A stretch of 64,000 nt of DNA from [Mycobacterium] manitobense (GCF_025821665.1 NZ_JACKSJ010000182.1:1-64000); one strand, 5' to 3'; positions 14,922-23,944 are shown, counted from the first letter of the stretch. Made by a program: numbers and translations. Notes: generated by a model from the letters alone, not told the origin.

Positions 14922-16787
14922 GTGCCCGCACACACAGGGCGATGGCAATCGCTGCACACCCGGCTGCTGAGGCTGGTGGTGCGCCCGACGGCGCCACCGC
15001 TGTGGGTCGGGGTGCTGGTCGCGGTCGGGTTCATCGTCGCCGAGACGCTGCTGGTCCTGCAGCTCAAGCGGGTAGCCCCGGAGAACGCGTTCGGGGCGGT
15101 GTTCCTGCTCGGCGTGCTCGTGGTGTCGGCTGCCTGGGGGCTCGGCTTGGCGGTCGCCACCTCGGTGGTCAGCGCCGCGGTCTACATGTACTTCCACCTG
15201 GAGGGCACCGACAGCGTGGCGCCCGCGCTGTTCGTCTTCCTGCCGCTGGCGCTGCTGGCCAATCTGCTCGCCGGGCAGGCGAGACTGCGGGCCGCCGAGG
15301 CCGAGCAACGCCGCATCGAGGCCGACCTCTCCGCCGAACTGGCCCGCTCGACGCTGCGGGCGGGTGACCTGCGCGACGCACTCGACGGCGCGGGCCGGCG
15401 GGTGGCCGAGGTGCTCGGCCTGCCCGCGGCGCACCTCGACCTCGACACCCTTGCCGGCGACGACGATCAGACCGCGATCGCGCTGGAGGACGACGGCGAG
15501 CCGGTCGGCACGCTGCTGGTCCCCGCCGGCCTGCCCAAACCGGCGCAGCAGCGGGTGCTCCGGATGATCCCCGCGCTGGAGGGCCTGCTGGCCGCGACCC
15601 GCGACCGCTGGGCGATCAACGAGGCGCTGGCGGCCAGCCACGCCGAGGTCAGCGCGCTGGCAGCTCAACAGGCGGCGCTGCGAAAGGTCGCGACGCTGGT
15701 GGCGCGCGGCGCCGATCCGGCCGAGGTCCATCCCGCCGCGGTGGCCGAACTCGCCACGGGTCTGCAGGTCCAGCACGTCACGCTGGTCCGGTACGAGGCC
15801 GACGACCACTGCGTGGTGCTCGCCACCCATGACAGCAGGGACGACGCGACACTCAATGCGGGCGAACGCTTCCCACTCACCGGGGACAGCCTGAGCTCCC
15901 AGATCCGCCGAACCGCCGAGCCCGCCCGCATCGACGACTACGCCGAGGCGCACGGGCCGATCGCTGAGCGGATGCGAGCCCTCGGCCTGCGCTCCGGGGT
16001 GGGCGCCCCGGTCATCGTCGACGGGCAGGTCCGCGGCGCGCTGCTCGTCGGCTCCGCCGGCCCGCAGCCGATGCCGCCCGAATGCGAGGCGCGGGTCGGC
16101 GACTTCGGCGATCTGGTCGCCACCGCGATTCACAACGACGAGAACCGGGCCGAGCTCAGAGCGTCCCGGGCGCGCATCATCACCGCCGCCGACCAGGCCC
16201 GGCGTGGCATCGAACGCGACCTCCACGACGGCGCCCAGCAGCGGATCGTCGCGCTGGGGATGGATCTGCGCGCGGTCGAGGCCGCCGTGCCCGCTGACCG
16301 GCCCGACATCCGCGACCAGCTCGACCGGGCGGTCACCGGACTCACCGAACTGCACCGGGACCTGCAGGAACTGTCCCGCGGAATCCACCCGGCCATCCTG
16401 TCGCGCGGTGGCCTCGGCCCCGCGGTGAAGTCCCTGGCGCGCCGCTCGCCGGTGCCGGTCGCCCTGGACCTCGACCTGGACCCGGCGACCGACCGCGCGC
16501 TGCCAGAACAGGTCAAGGTGGCGGCGTACTACGTCGTCGCGGAGTCACTGACCAACGCCGCCAAACACGCGCACGCCGGCGAGGTGACGGTGCGGCTGCG
16601 GGCAAGCGGTGACGCGCTGCGCCTGTCGGTCACCGACGACGGGGTCGGCGGCGCCAGCACCGGCGGCGGATCCGGGCTGATCGGGCTCAGCGACCGGGTG
16701 GCCGCGGTGTCCGGCCGGTTGGAGATCAGCAGCCCGCCCGGCGCCGGAACGGCGCTGGTCGCGACGATCCCGTTGCAGGCGGGCTGA
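14922..16787 (+). CDS. membrane sensor histidine kinase, HisKA_3 (NarL/LiaS) type with GAF domain
   Basis: A 621-residue sensor kinase. Three to four hydrophobic helices at residues ~20-115 (PPLWVGVLVAVGFIVAETLL, AVFLLGVLVVSAAWGLGLAV, FVFLPLALLANLLA) resemble a DUF4118 module. A coiled coil and a GAF-like domain (~250-400) follow. The dimerisation box RRGIERDLHDGAQQRIVALG holds the phosphorylated His near residue 435. The ATPase domain has SLTNAAKHAHAGEV (N box), VTDDGVGGA and GLIGLSDRVAA. No response regulator gene is adjacent, so its partner is elsewhere. It lies 48 bases ahead of the RsbQ-RsbP-like operon on the same strand. Confidence 0.9.
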   Translation: MPAHTGRWQSLHTRLLRLVVRPTAPPLWVGVLVAVGFIVAETLLVLQLKRVAPENAFGAVFLLGVLVVSAAWGLGLAVATSVVSAAVYMYFHLEGTDSVAPALFVFLPLALLANLLAGQARLRAAEAEQRRIEADLSAELARSTLRAGDLRDALDGAGRRVAEVLGLPAAHLDLDTLAGDDDQTAIALEDDGEPVGTLLVPAGLPKPAQQRVLRMIPALEGLLAATRDRWAINEALAASHAEVSALAAQQAALRKVATLVARGADPAEVHPAAVAELATGLQVQHVTLVRYEADDHCVVLATHDSRDDATLNAGERFPLTGDSLSSQIRRTAEPARIDDYAEAHGPIAERMRALGLRSGVGAPVIVDGQVRGALLVGSAGPQPMPPECEARVGDFGDLVATAIHNDENRAELRASRARIITAADQARRGIERDLHDGAQQRIVALGMDLRAVEAAVPADRPDIRDQLDRAVTGLTELHRDLQELSRGIHPAILSRGGLGPAVKSLARRSPVPVALDLDLDPATDRALPEQVKVAAYYVVAESLTNAAKHAHAGEVTVRLRASGDALRLSVTDDGVGGASTGGGSGLIGLSDRVAAVSGRLEISSPPGAGTALVATIPLQAG

Positions 16788-16835
16788 GCGACAACCGCCG
16801 GGTTCCGCCCTGCACCCGTCGCCGCGGATGCGAAA

Positions 16836-17645
16836 ATGACGTCGATGGATGTGCGCGCGAGGAACAACGTGCAGGTCGTCGGCAACGCCGATGGACCAAC
16901 CGTGGTGCTCGCGCACGGATTCGGCTGCGACCAGAACATGTGGTGGCGGGTCACCGACCTGCTGTCGGCGGAGTTCCAGGTGGTGCTGTTCGACCACGTC
17001 GGTTGCGGCGCGTCGGATCTCTCGGCATGGGACCAGCAGCGCTACGGTTCGCTGCAGGCCTACGCCGAGGACATCCTCGAGGTCCTCGCCGCCCTCGACC
17101 TGCGGGAAGCGGTTTTCGTCGGCCACTCGGTGGCCGCCATGATGGGCGTGCTCGCGGTCGGCGCCGACGCGGGCCGCGTCCGCAAGCTCGTGCTTCTGAC
17201 ACCCTCGCCGCGCTACATCAACGACGAGGGCTACCGCGGCGGCTTCGCGCGCAGTGACATCGACGAACTGCTCGAGTCGCTCGAGGACAACTACCTGGGC
17301 TGGTCCTACGCGATCGCGCCGACCATCGTCGGGCGGCCCGACCGCCCCGACCTGTCCGAAGAACTGGCGGACAGCTTCTGCCGCACCGACCCGTCGGTCG
17401 CGCGGGTGTTCGCCCGCACGACGTTCCTGTCCGACAACCGTTCCGACCTGTCCCGGGTGAGTGTGCCGACGCTGGTGATCGAATGCGCACAGGATGCGCT
17501 CGCACCGCGCGAGGTCGGCGCGTACGTCTCGGCTCACATCGAGGGCAGCGAGCTGGTCACCCTCGACACCACCGGCCACTGCCCACAACTGAGCGCGCCC
17601 GACATCACCGCCGAGGCGATCGCGGCATTCGCCCGGACGCCGTGA
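16836..17645 (+). CDS. RsbQ-like alpha/beta hydrolase
   Basis: A 269-residue alpha/beta hydrolase very like Bacillus RsbQ, the partner needed by the energy-stress phosphatase RsbP, and related to plant KAI2/D14 receptors. Shared stretches include HGFGCDQNMWW, VVLFDHVGCGASDL, VFVGHSVAAMMG (nucleophile Ser), NDEGYRGGF, FCRTDPSVARVFA and TTGHCPQLS (catalytic His), with the acid in ECAQDAL. The triad is intact. Starts at 16836 and 16845 are both possible (no ribosome site is obvious). Its TGA overlaps the GTG of the next gene, which encodes an RsbP-like phosphatase, so the natural pair is conserved. Confidence 0.9.
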   Translation: MTSMDVRARNNVQVVGNADGPTVVLAHGFGCDQNMWWRVTDLLSAEFQVVLFDHVGCGASDLSAWDQQRYGSLQAYAEDILEVLAALDLREAVFVGHSVAAMMGVLAVGADAGRVRKLVLLTPSPRYINDEGYRGGFARSDIDELLESLEDNYLGWSYAIAPTIVGRPDRPDLSEELADSFCRTDPSVARVFARTTFLSDNRSDLSRVSVPTLVIECAQDALAPREVGAYVSAHIEGSELVTLDTTGHCPQLSAPDITAEAIAAFARTP

Positions 17646-18820
17646 CGAGCCCCGAACCCGCTGCGGCGCAGCCGGACTGGAACATCGAAGACCTGTACGA
17701 CAACGCTCCGTGCGGAATTCTGCTCGCCACGGCGGACCGGCGGATCCTCGCGGTCAACGCCACCCTCGCGAATTGGCTCGGCCATTCCCCCGACGGTCTG
17801 GTCGGCGTCCCGTTCACCGACCTGTTCACGGCCGGTGGACGGATCCACTTCGAAACCCACTTCGCTCCCCTGCTGCACGCGGCGGGCCACCTGGCCGGGG
17901 TGACCCTCGACCTGGTGGCGGCGGACGGCACCCGGCTGCCCATGCTGGTCACCGCCAATGCCGACAGCGGCACCGACGGCCGTCTCGGCCTGTTGCGCAT
18001 CGCCGTTCAGGACGCCCACGACCGGCGCAGCTACGAACGCGAACTGCTGGCCGAACGCAGGCGCGCCGAGCAGGAGCGCGTGCGGGCGCAACAGCTGGCA
18101 CGGACGTTGCAGCGCTCGTTGCTGCCGCCGGCGTTGACACCACCGCCGGGACTGGCCGCCGCCGCCTACTACCATCCGGCGTCCGAGGAGGTGAGCGGCG
18201 ACTTCTACGACCTGTTCCCGCTCAGTCGGGACCGGTGGGCGTTCTTCCTCGGCGACGTCTGCGGCAAGGGCGCCGAGGCGGCGAGCGTCACCTCCCTGAC
18301 CCGCTACACACTGCGGGCGGCCGCGGTGATCGACGGCGATCCGGTGGCGGTGCTACACAATCTCGACACGGTCCTCAAGCAGGAACGCGAAGGCGGCACC
18401 ACGCCGTTCTGCACGGTGCTCTTCGGAGTACTGGAGCGCCGTGCCGGCGGATTCGACGTCCACCTCGCCGGCGGTGGTCACCCGCCGGCGGTGCTGATCT
18501 CCGCCGACGGCGGGGTGTACGAGGCGGACTCCGTCGGCGGGATGCCCGCAGGCATCGTGACCGCGGCCCGATTCGTCTCGACGCGAATGCATCTGAGTGC
18601 CGGGGACACACTCGTGCTGTACACCGACGGCCTCTCCGAGGCACGTACCGGCGTGGGCGTCGAACGCTTCAACGACGACGGGGCGCTGCTGCGGTTCGCC
18701 GCCGCGCACGCCCCGACCACCCCCGCCGACTTCATCGCCGCGACCCGAACGTTGTTGCAGGGGCTCGGTTCCGGAGTCGAGGACGACGCCGCGGTGCTGG
18801 CACTGGGCGTCCCGAAGTGA
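17642..18820 (+). CDS. RsbP-like PAS-PP2C serine phosphatase
   Basis: A 392-residue protein: a PAS domain at about residues 14-125 (LYDNAPCGILLATADRRILA, VNATLANWLGH), a coiled coil at ~126-158 (RSYERELLAERRRAEQERVR), and a SpoIIE/PP2C domain from ~170. The phosphatase keeps its metal-binding aspartates (EVSGDFYD near 187, LGDVCGKG near 205, YTDGLSEAR and EDDAAVLAL near the end). This is the exact layout of RsbP, which dephosphorylates an anti-anti-sigma factor. No anti-sigma or anti-anti-sigma gene is in the window, so its target is elsewhere. The GTG start overlaps the RsbQ-like stop, and its TGA overlaps the next GTG. Confidence 0.9.
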   Translation: MTSPEPAAAQPDWNIEDLYDNAPCGILLATADRRILAVNATLANWLGHSPDGLVGVPFTDLFTAGGRIHFETHFAPLLHAAGHLAGVTLDLVAADGTRLPMLVTANADSGTDGRLGLLRIAVQDAHDRRSYERELLAERRRAEQERVRAQQLARTLQRSLLPPALTPPPGLAAAAYYHPASEEVSGDFYDLFPLSRDRWAFFLGDVCGKGAEAASVTSLTRYTLRAAAVIDGDPVAVLHNLDTVLKQEREGGTTPFCTVLFGVLERRAGGFDVHLAGGGHPPAVLISADGGVYEADSVGGMPAGIVTAARFVSTRMHLSAGDTLVLYTDGLSEARTGVGVERFNDDGALLRFAAAHAPTTPADFIAATRTLLQGLGSGVEDDAAVLALGVPK

Positions 18821-20358
18821 GCGCACAGCTGTTGCACCACCTGATCGCGGACGCGGCGGCGGTGGCGCCCGAGCGGCCCGCGGTGCTCACGGAGAACGTG
18901 TCGGCCACCTTCGCGGAGCTCGACCGGCAGGCCGCCGCGGTGGCGGGCTGGGTCGCCGACCGGTCCGCGCCGGGTGACCGCGTCGCGGTCATCGCCGACA
19001 ACAGCCTGGCCTACGCGCAGCTGTACTACGGGGTCCCGCGCGGCGGGCGGGTGCTCGCACTGATCAACCAGCGGCTGTCGGCCGCCGAGCAGACCGGCCA
19101 GTTGGCGACGGCCTCGCCGGTGGTGCTCGCCGCGGAACGCCGTCACCTGGCTGCGCTCGGAGACGTCGCCGAGCGGGTGCCGTCGATCCGCCACGTCGTC
19201 GCGCTGGACTCCGCACAGTGGCGGCAGGTCACCGCCGGGCCTGCCGCGGGCCCGAGCCCGGCGCGGCCCGACGACCCCGCCTGGCTGCTGTTCACCAGTG
19301 GGTCGACCGGAACCCCGAAGGGCGTTCTGCACACCCACCGCTCGGTGCTGGCCGCGGTGCGCGGCACCATCGTGGGGCGGGCGGTGCCCCGGGGTGTGTA
19401 CCTGTTGCCGTTCCCGATGTGTCACATCGCCGGCTACAACATGCTGGTCCACCACGGCGCCGGGTCCAGTGTGGTGCTGCTGGCGAAGTTCTCGCCCACG
19501 GCGTTCGCCGACGCCGTGGCGACCCACGGGGTGACGTCCTGCTCGCTGGCGCCGACGATGCTGCAGGGCCTGCTCGACCACCTAGACCGCACCGGGACGG
19601 CGCTGCCGACGCTGAAGTCGGTCGCCTACGGATCGGCCGCGATCCCCGCCGACCTGCTGCGCCGGGCGATCGCCGTGCTGCGGGTCGACTTCCACCAGGG
19701 CTACGGGATGACCGAGACAGCGGGCAACGTCACCTTCCTCGGCCCCGACGAACACCGCGCCGGTGCGTCCGCGCCGTCGGTGCTGGCCACCGCGGGCCGT
19801 CCGCACCCCGGCGTCGAGGTCGCGGTCGTCGACGACGGCGGCCGTCCGGTGCCCGCCGGCGCAACCGGTGAGATCGTGGTCCGCGGCGAGCAGGTCACCC
19901 CCGGCTACTGGCCGGACTCGACACCGGCCACCGCGGACGGGTGGCTGCGCACCGGCGACGTCGGCCGCCTCGACGACGCCGGCCGGCTGATGGTGGTCGA
20001 CCGCCGCAAGGACGTGATCGTCACCGGCGGTGAGAACGTGTCCTCACGCGAGGTGGAGGACGTGTTGTCGACCCATCCCGACGTCGCCGCCGTGGCGGTG
20101 GTGGGCGTTCCGGACGCCTACTGGGGCGAGGCGATCTGCGCGGTGGTGGTGCCGCGCGCGGGGAGCCTGCCGACAGCCGACGATCTGATCGCCCACGTGC
20201 GGGCCCGGCTGGCGCCGTTCAAGAGGCCGCGCCACGTCGTGCTGGTCGACGAGTTGCCGCTGACGTCGAACGGCAAGGTCGCCAAACCTGTTCTGCGGCA
20301 ACGCGTGTTGCCTGACGTTACGAACGGTCAGCCGACGGGGTCGAACCGCACCCGGTAG
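18817..20358 (+). CDS. acyl-CoA synthetase (AMP-binding), third gene of the RsbQP-like operon
   Basis: A 513-residue adenylate-forming ligase. Motifs are LLFTSGSTGTPKGVLHTH near residue 150, YGMTETAGNVTF near 297, GWLRTGDVGRLDDAGRLMVV and DRRKDVIVTGGENVSSREVE near 395, and the catalytic Lys in LTSNGKVAKP near the C-terminus. It lacks features of NRPS modules and is a stand-alone CoA ligase. The GTG at 18817 overlaps the phosphatase stop, so it is translationally coupled to a signalling pair, an unusual setting for a ligase. Its 3' end overlaps the convergent glutamine cyclotransferase gene by 31 bases. Confidence 0.88.
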   Translation: MSAQLLHHLIADAAAVAPERPAVLTENVSATFAELDRQAAAVAGWVADRSAPGDRVAVIADNSLAYAQLYYGVPRGGRVLALINQRLSAAEQTGQLATASPVVLAAERRHLAALGDVAERVPSIRHVVALDSAQWRQVTAGPAAGPSPARPDDPAWLLFTSGSTGTPKGVLHTHRSVLAAVRGTIVGRAVPRGVYLLPFPMCHIAGYNMLVHHGAGSSVVLLAKFSPTAFADAVATHGVTSCSLAPTMLQGLLDHLDRTGTALPTLKSVAYGSAAIPADLLRRAIAVLRVDFHQGYGMTETAGNVTFLGPDEHRAGASAPSVLATAGRPHPGVEVAVVDDGGRPVPAGATGEIVVRGEQVTPGYWPDSTPATADGWLRTGDVGRLDDAGRLMVVDRRKDVIVTGGENVSSREVEDVLSTHPDVAAVAVVGVPDAYWGEAICAVVVPRAGSLPTADDLIAHVRARLAPFKRPRHVVLVDELPLTSNGKVAKPVLRQRVLPDVTNGQPTGSNRTR

Positions 20359-21119
20359 CTGGCCGGCCAGTTCTTACCGGTCAGCAGGTACTCGCCGCCG
20401 CCGGTGTGGGCGATGCCGTTGAGCACCTGCACGGCGGGTTCGCCGTCGCGCAGGACGGCGCCGTCGGCGCTCGCGGCGACCGTCGCCGAGGAGAGGTCGA
20501 TGCGGACGATCTCGTCGGTGGGCCAGACGTTGGCCCACACCTGGCCGTCGACACATTCGAGCTCGTTGAGTCCGGTGGCGGGCGCGCCGCCCGGGCGGGT
20601 GATCTGCACCGAGCCGGTCTCGGTGAAGTCGCGCGGGTCGATGAACCGCAACCGGTCGCTGCCGTCGCTGAGTACGAGCCGGTCCCCGTCGCGGCACAGG
20701 CCCCACCCCTCGCCCGTGAGCGGCACTTCCCGCCGCGGGGTCAGCGAGGCGCGGTCCCACTCGATCGCCACCCCGTCGCGGTAGGTGACCTGCCAGACAC
20801 GGTCGCCGACGACCGTGATGCCCTCCCCGAAGTATCCGCCGGGCAGCGGCGCGGCGCGGCGGACGGCGCCGGTGGCGGGGTCGAGTTCGCGCAGCTCGGA
20901 CTGCCCGGACAGGCCGGTGCTCTCGTAGAGCGCCGACCCGTCGGCGCCGGAGGCGATCTCGAGGCCTTCGGTGTAGGCCGAGGTGTCGTGCGGGAGCTCG
21001 CCCAGCACGGTGACGGTCAGGTCGGCCGGCGGCGGGACGGCGTGTGCGTCAGAACAGCCGGCGACCGAGGCGACCACGGCCGCGCAGAGCGTGGCGAGGA
21101 GGCGGCGTGATGTGGACAT
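20328..21119 (-). CDS. glutaminyl-peptide cyclotransferase-like lipoprotein
   Basis: A 263-residue lipoprotein. The signal peptide ends in the lipobox VAGC near residue 22. The rest is a five-bladed propeller-like glutamine cyclotransferase family protein (YTEGLEIASG, LYESTGLSGQSELRELD, WQVTYRDGVAIEWD, GLNELECVDGQVWANVW, ending LTGKNWPASYRVRF). Family enzymes turn N-terminal Gln of exported peptides into pyroglutamate. The alternative ATG at 21128 would add three residues. It lies 40 bases downstream of a SnoaL-like gene on the same strand. Confidence 0.85.
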   Translation of the reverse strand: MSTSRRLLATLCAAVVASVAGCSDAHAVPPPADLTVTVLGELPHDTSAYTEGLEIASGADGSALYESTGLSGQSELRELDPATGAVRRAAPLPGGYFGEGITVVGDRVWQVTYRDGVAIEWDRASLTPRREVPLTGEGWGLCRDGDRLVLSDGSDRLRFIDPRDFTETGSVQITRPGGAPATGLNELECVDGQVWANVWPTDEIVRIDLSSATVAASADGAVLRDGEPAVQVLNGIAHTGGGEYLLTGKNWPASYRVRFDPVG

Positions 21120-21159
21120 CACCGTCATGATGCCCGAATCGGGGTGGTTCGACACCCGG

Positions 21160-21618
21160 TCAGTGCATCGAGGACGGCGACGCCATCGTCGAGTCGGATG
21201 CCCGCCAGTCGGTGGACACGAATCGGCGCCGGATGAGCCACTCACCGTCGTGCGGTGTCAGGGTGTCGCGGTAACGTCCGCAGTGATCCAGCCCCATCTC
21301 GGTGATGACGGTGAAATACGATGAGATGAGCGCGCTTTCGGGTGTCAGCTGGAGGAACTGGGTGTTGGACAGGTTGTGCCGGACGATGCGTCGCAGGTCT
21401 GGTGCCGATCCGGGGCGCGCGGGGGCGGTGACGCCGCCGAGGAAGGCGGCGATCTCGCTGCGCCCGCACATCGTGGCGACGTTCCGCACCTCGAGGGTGC
21501 CGTCCGGGCAGAAAGTTCGGGTCAGGTCGTCGATCCGGCCGGCGTCACCGGCCCAGTGGTAGCGGGCGAGGGTGTCACGAATCTGCTCGCGCGCCACCAA
21601 TTCCCAGTGATCCACCAC
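21160..21618 (-). CDS. SnoaL-like (NTF2-fold) protein
   Basis: A 152-residue SnoaL-like protein: LVAREQIRDTLARYHWAGDA, RIDDLTRTFCPDGTLEVR, then VRHNLSNTQFLQLTPESALI and a closing GEWLIRRRFVSTDWR strand. The motif RxxVRHNxSN is typical of the bile-acid dehydratase-like/SnoaL_4 branch. The start is GTG at 21618, four bases after the stop of the small gene upstream, so the two form an operon. Confidence 0.78.
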   Translation of the reverse strand: MVDHWELVAREQIRDTLARYHWAGDAGRIDDLTRTFCPDGTLEVRNVATMCGRSEIAAFLGGVTAPARPGSAPDLRRIVRHNLSNTQFLQLTPESALISSYFTVITEMGLDHCGRYRDTLTPHDGEWLIRRRFVSTDWRASDSTMASPSSMH

Positions 21619-21622
21619 CGAG

Positions 21623-21850
21623 TCAGACGGCCATCACAACTTCGTAGGACACGGCGTAGCGGCAGACGCCCTGTTGCGGCCGGAACAGGCATCCGCCGTT
21701 CTGCGACCACGCCACGATGCGGCGCAACTTCTTGTGGGAGGGAAGACGTTTGGTGATCGTGTCGGCGAGCGCGGCACGAAGTTGTTCGTAGTGGCGGGAT
21801 TCCAGGTCGCGTGAGACCAGAACGTCCCAGGCTGTTTCCTCTACGGGCAT
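21623..21850 (-). CDS. small protein of unknown function (75 aa)
   Basis: A 75-residue protein MPVEETAWDVLVSRDLESR with a helical start and a C-terminal strand pair containing two Cys (GGCLFRPQQGVCRYAV). It starts at the ATG at 21850 and ends four bases before the SnoaL-like gene, so both are probably made from one mRNA. No family is recognised. Confidence 0.6.
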   Translation of the reverse strand: MPVEETAWDVLVSRDLESRHYEQLRAALADTITKRLPSHKKLRRIVAWSQNGGCLFRPQQGVCRYAVSYEVVMAV

Positions 21851-21929
21851 CGTCTCAGTGTGGGCTTCCTGCAGGTGAGTCCGCGCATTTGACCGCCGTG
21901 TCGGCTGTTGTTATCGAAATGTGTCCTGC

Positions 21930-23255
21930 TCACTCTGTGGCGCGTCGCGTGCTCCATTTCGCCACCAGGTGCAGCACGGCGCCGACGGCCAACAGGATTC
22001 CGGCGTACATCCACACCTGTCCGCTCTGCTGGGTCAGCAGCAGCACACACGACGCGACGCCGAGTACGGGCACCACGGTCCATACCCGAAAGTGGTCGTG
22101 CTCCACGGTATCCCGGCGCAACACCAGGACCGAGACATTCGTGGAGATGAAGACGAACAGCAGTAGCAGCACCACGGTCTCGGCCAGCGTCTGCAGTTCA
22201 CCGACGAGCGTGAGCATCATGGCCACCACGGTGGTCGCCACGATCGCGGCCCACGGTGTGCGCCGGTTGGGCAGCACCTTGGCCAGCGCACCGGGCAGCA
22301 GACCTTCCTGCGCCATGCCGTACGTCAGCCGGCTGGCCATGATCATGGTGAGGAGTGCGCCGTTGGCGACCGCGACGAGCGCGATCGCGCTGAAGAGCCA
22401 GTCCGGAACGCCCACGCCGGTGGCGGACACGACCGCGAGCAGCGGGCCCGACGACTCCGCCAACTCGCTGTCCGGCAGCGCGATGGCGCTCGCGACACCG
22501 ACGAGCGCGTAGACGACACCCGCGGCCACCAGCGCGCCGAACAACGCCCGCGGGTACACCCGGCTGGGGTCGCGAATCTCCTCGACGACGTTCGCCGACG
22601 TCTCGAAACCGACGAACGAGTAATAGGCGATGATGGCGCCGCCCAGGATGGCCAGCGCCGGATTGGCGCCGTCGGGGAACTGGCCGATGCGCGAAACGTC
22701 GCCGCCGCCGCGACCGAGCATGACGGCCACGGTGACGACGACGATCACCAGGCCGGTCACCTCGATACACGTCATCACGACGTTGCTCTTGAGCGATTCG
22801 CTGATCCCCCGCGCGTTCAGGCAGCCGATCAGCACGAGGAACACCAGTGCGGCGGGCTCCGCGGGCACCGGCGCGAACGTCGTCAGGTAGTCGCCGGAGA
22901 ACGCCAGCGCCAGACCCGCGGCACTCGTCACGCCCGCCGCCAGCATGCTGAAGCCCACCAGGAAGGACACCAGGGGCTGCTTGAACGCACGCTCGGCGAA
23001 CACCGCCGCGCCGCCGGCCTTCGGATACTTCGTCACGAGTTCGGCGTAGGAACCGGCGGTCAGCAGTGCCAGCAGCAGCGCAAGCACCAACGGCGCCCAC
23101 AGCACCCCGCCGACCTCGCCGGAGAGCTTGCCCATCAGGGCGTAGATGCCTGCGCCGAGCACGTCGCCGAGAATGAACATGAACAGCAGCGGCCCGGTGA
23201 TGCGGCGTTTGAGCGGCGGCGGCTGGTCGGTCTGCTGCGGCGCTTCGGCTGTCAT
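21930..23255 (-). CDS. APC-family amino acid permease
   Basis: A 441-residue membrane transporter of the amino acid-polyamine-organocation superfamily with about 12 helices. The first helix GPLLFMFILGDVLGAGIYAL carries the unwound G-x-G-x-G-type substrate site, followed by GGVLWAPLVLALLLALLTAG and YAELVTKYPKAGGAAVFAE. Helix 6 reads IIAYYSFVGFETSANVVEEI, the second hallmark of the family. The substrate cannot be predicted. The ATG at 23255 has a GGGGGAG ribosome site. Confidence 0.9.
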   Translation of the reverse strand: MTAEAPQQTDQPPPLKRRITGPLLFMFILGDVLGAGIYALMGKLSGEVGGVLWAPLVLALLLALLTAGSYAELVTKYPKAGGAAVFAERAFKQPLVSFLVGFSMLAAGVTSAAGLALAFSGDYLTTFAPVPAEPAALVFLVLIGCLNARGISESLKSNVVMTCIEVTGLVIVVVTVAVMLGRGGGDVSRIGQFPDGANPALAILGGAIIAYYSFVGFETSANVVEEIRDPSRVYPRALFGALVAAGVVYALVGVASAIALPDSELAESSGPLLAVVSATGVGVPDWLFSAIALVAVANGALLTMIMASRLTYGMAQEGLLPGALAKVLPNRRTPWAAIVATTVVAMMLTLVGELQTLAETVVLLLLFVFISTNVSVLVLRRDTVEHDHFRVWTVVPVLGVASCVLLLTQQSGQVWMYAGILLAVGAVLHLVAKWSTRRATE

Positions 23256-23298
23256 CGGATGCTCCCCCTTGCGGCGTATGGCCGTGGGGGTATTGCCC

Positions 23299-23856
23299 TC
23301 AGGACGGCGAAGTATGCCTACCCAGCAGCCATGCGTGTCCGTCGGCTTCGCCGGCGACCAGGATGTCGAGGTCGCCGAACGCCTCGGTCAGCTCGCCGCG
23401 GGCCGCACGGAACGGCCCCGGCGACGCACCCACCTCGCTGAGTGCGGTGACCGCCAGCAGGCCACCGGGCGCCAGCCGGGCCCGTATCGGCCGGTCGAGG
23501 CGGCGGTCGCGGAAGCGGTGGCAGACGATCACGTCGGCGGGCGGGCCGGGCGGCAGGCCGTCGTCGAGATCGGCGACGTCGAAACGGGTGCGGGCCCCGA
23601 CGCCGCACCGCAACGCCAGGTCGCGGGCCTGGGCGATCGCCACCGCAGAGACGTCGACACCGAGGACGTCCATCCCGCGGCGCGCCAGCCACACCGCGGT
23701 CCGACCCTGTCCGCACGCCAGGTCGAGGGCCCGCCCGGTGCGCGGGAACACCGATTCGTGCGTCGCGAATTCGTCCGGCGCGGACACCGCGCCGGCGTCC
23801 ACCGCCGGCCGCGCGGCATAGCGCTCGTCCCAGCGGGCCCGGTCGCGTGCGGTCAT
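23299..23856 (-). CDS. class I SAM-dependent methyltransferase
   Basis: A 185-residue Rossmann methyltransferase beginning MTARDRARWDERYAAR. Motif I is ALDLACGQGRTAVWLARRG, motif II DVLGVDVSAVAIAQAR, and the later LAPGGLLAVTALS strand is also present. It resembles TehB/thiopurine-type small methyltransferases. The ATG at 23856 is chosen because a -10 box (TAGGCT) lies seven bases upstream. The open frame continues upstream into the divergent promoter region, which is not used. Confidence 0.82.
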   Translation of the reverse strand: MTARDRARWDERYAARPAVDAGAVSAPDEFATHESVFPRTGRALDLACGQGRTAVWLARRGMDVLGVDVSAVAIAQARDLALRCGVGARTRFDVADLDDGLPPGPPADVIVCHRFRDRRLDRPIRARLAPGGLLAVTALSEVGASPGPFRAARGELTEAFGDLDILVAGEADGHAWLLGRHTSPS

Positions 23857-23863
23857 CCGGGCA

Positions 23864-23869
23864 AGCCTA
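23864..23869 (-). promoter_or_regulatory. -10 box TAGGCT for the methyltransferase
   Basis: TAGGCT ends seven bases before the ATG at 23856 and indicates a leaderless mRNA. Confidence 0.45.
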
Positions 23870-23894
23870 CCCAGCGGGGGCTGCCGCAACTTAC

Positions 23895-23906
23895 TACCGG
23901 CCGGTA
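23895..23906. promoter_or_regulatory. 12-base palindrome, candidate operator
   Basis: TACCGGCCGGTA is a perfect palindrome in the 88-base gap between two divergent genes. Its right end overlaps TAAGGT (23905-23910), a likely -10 box for the alpha/beta hydrolase at 23945. It looks like a TetR-type operator, but the nearest regulator gene is far away. Confidence 0.4.
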
Positions 23907-23944
23907 AGGTTGGGTGGCGCCGCGACCGACCGAGGAGGTCCAAG

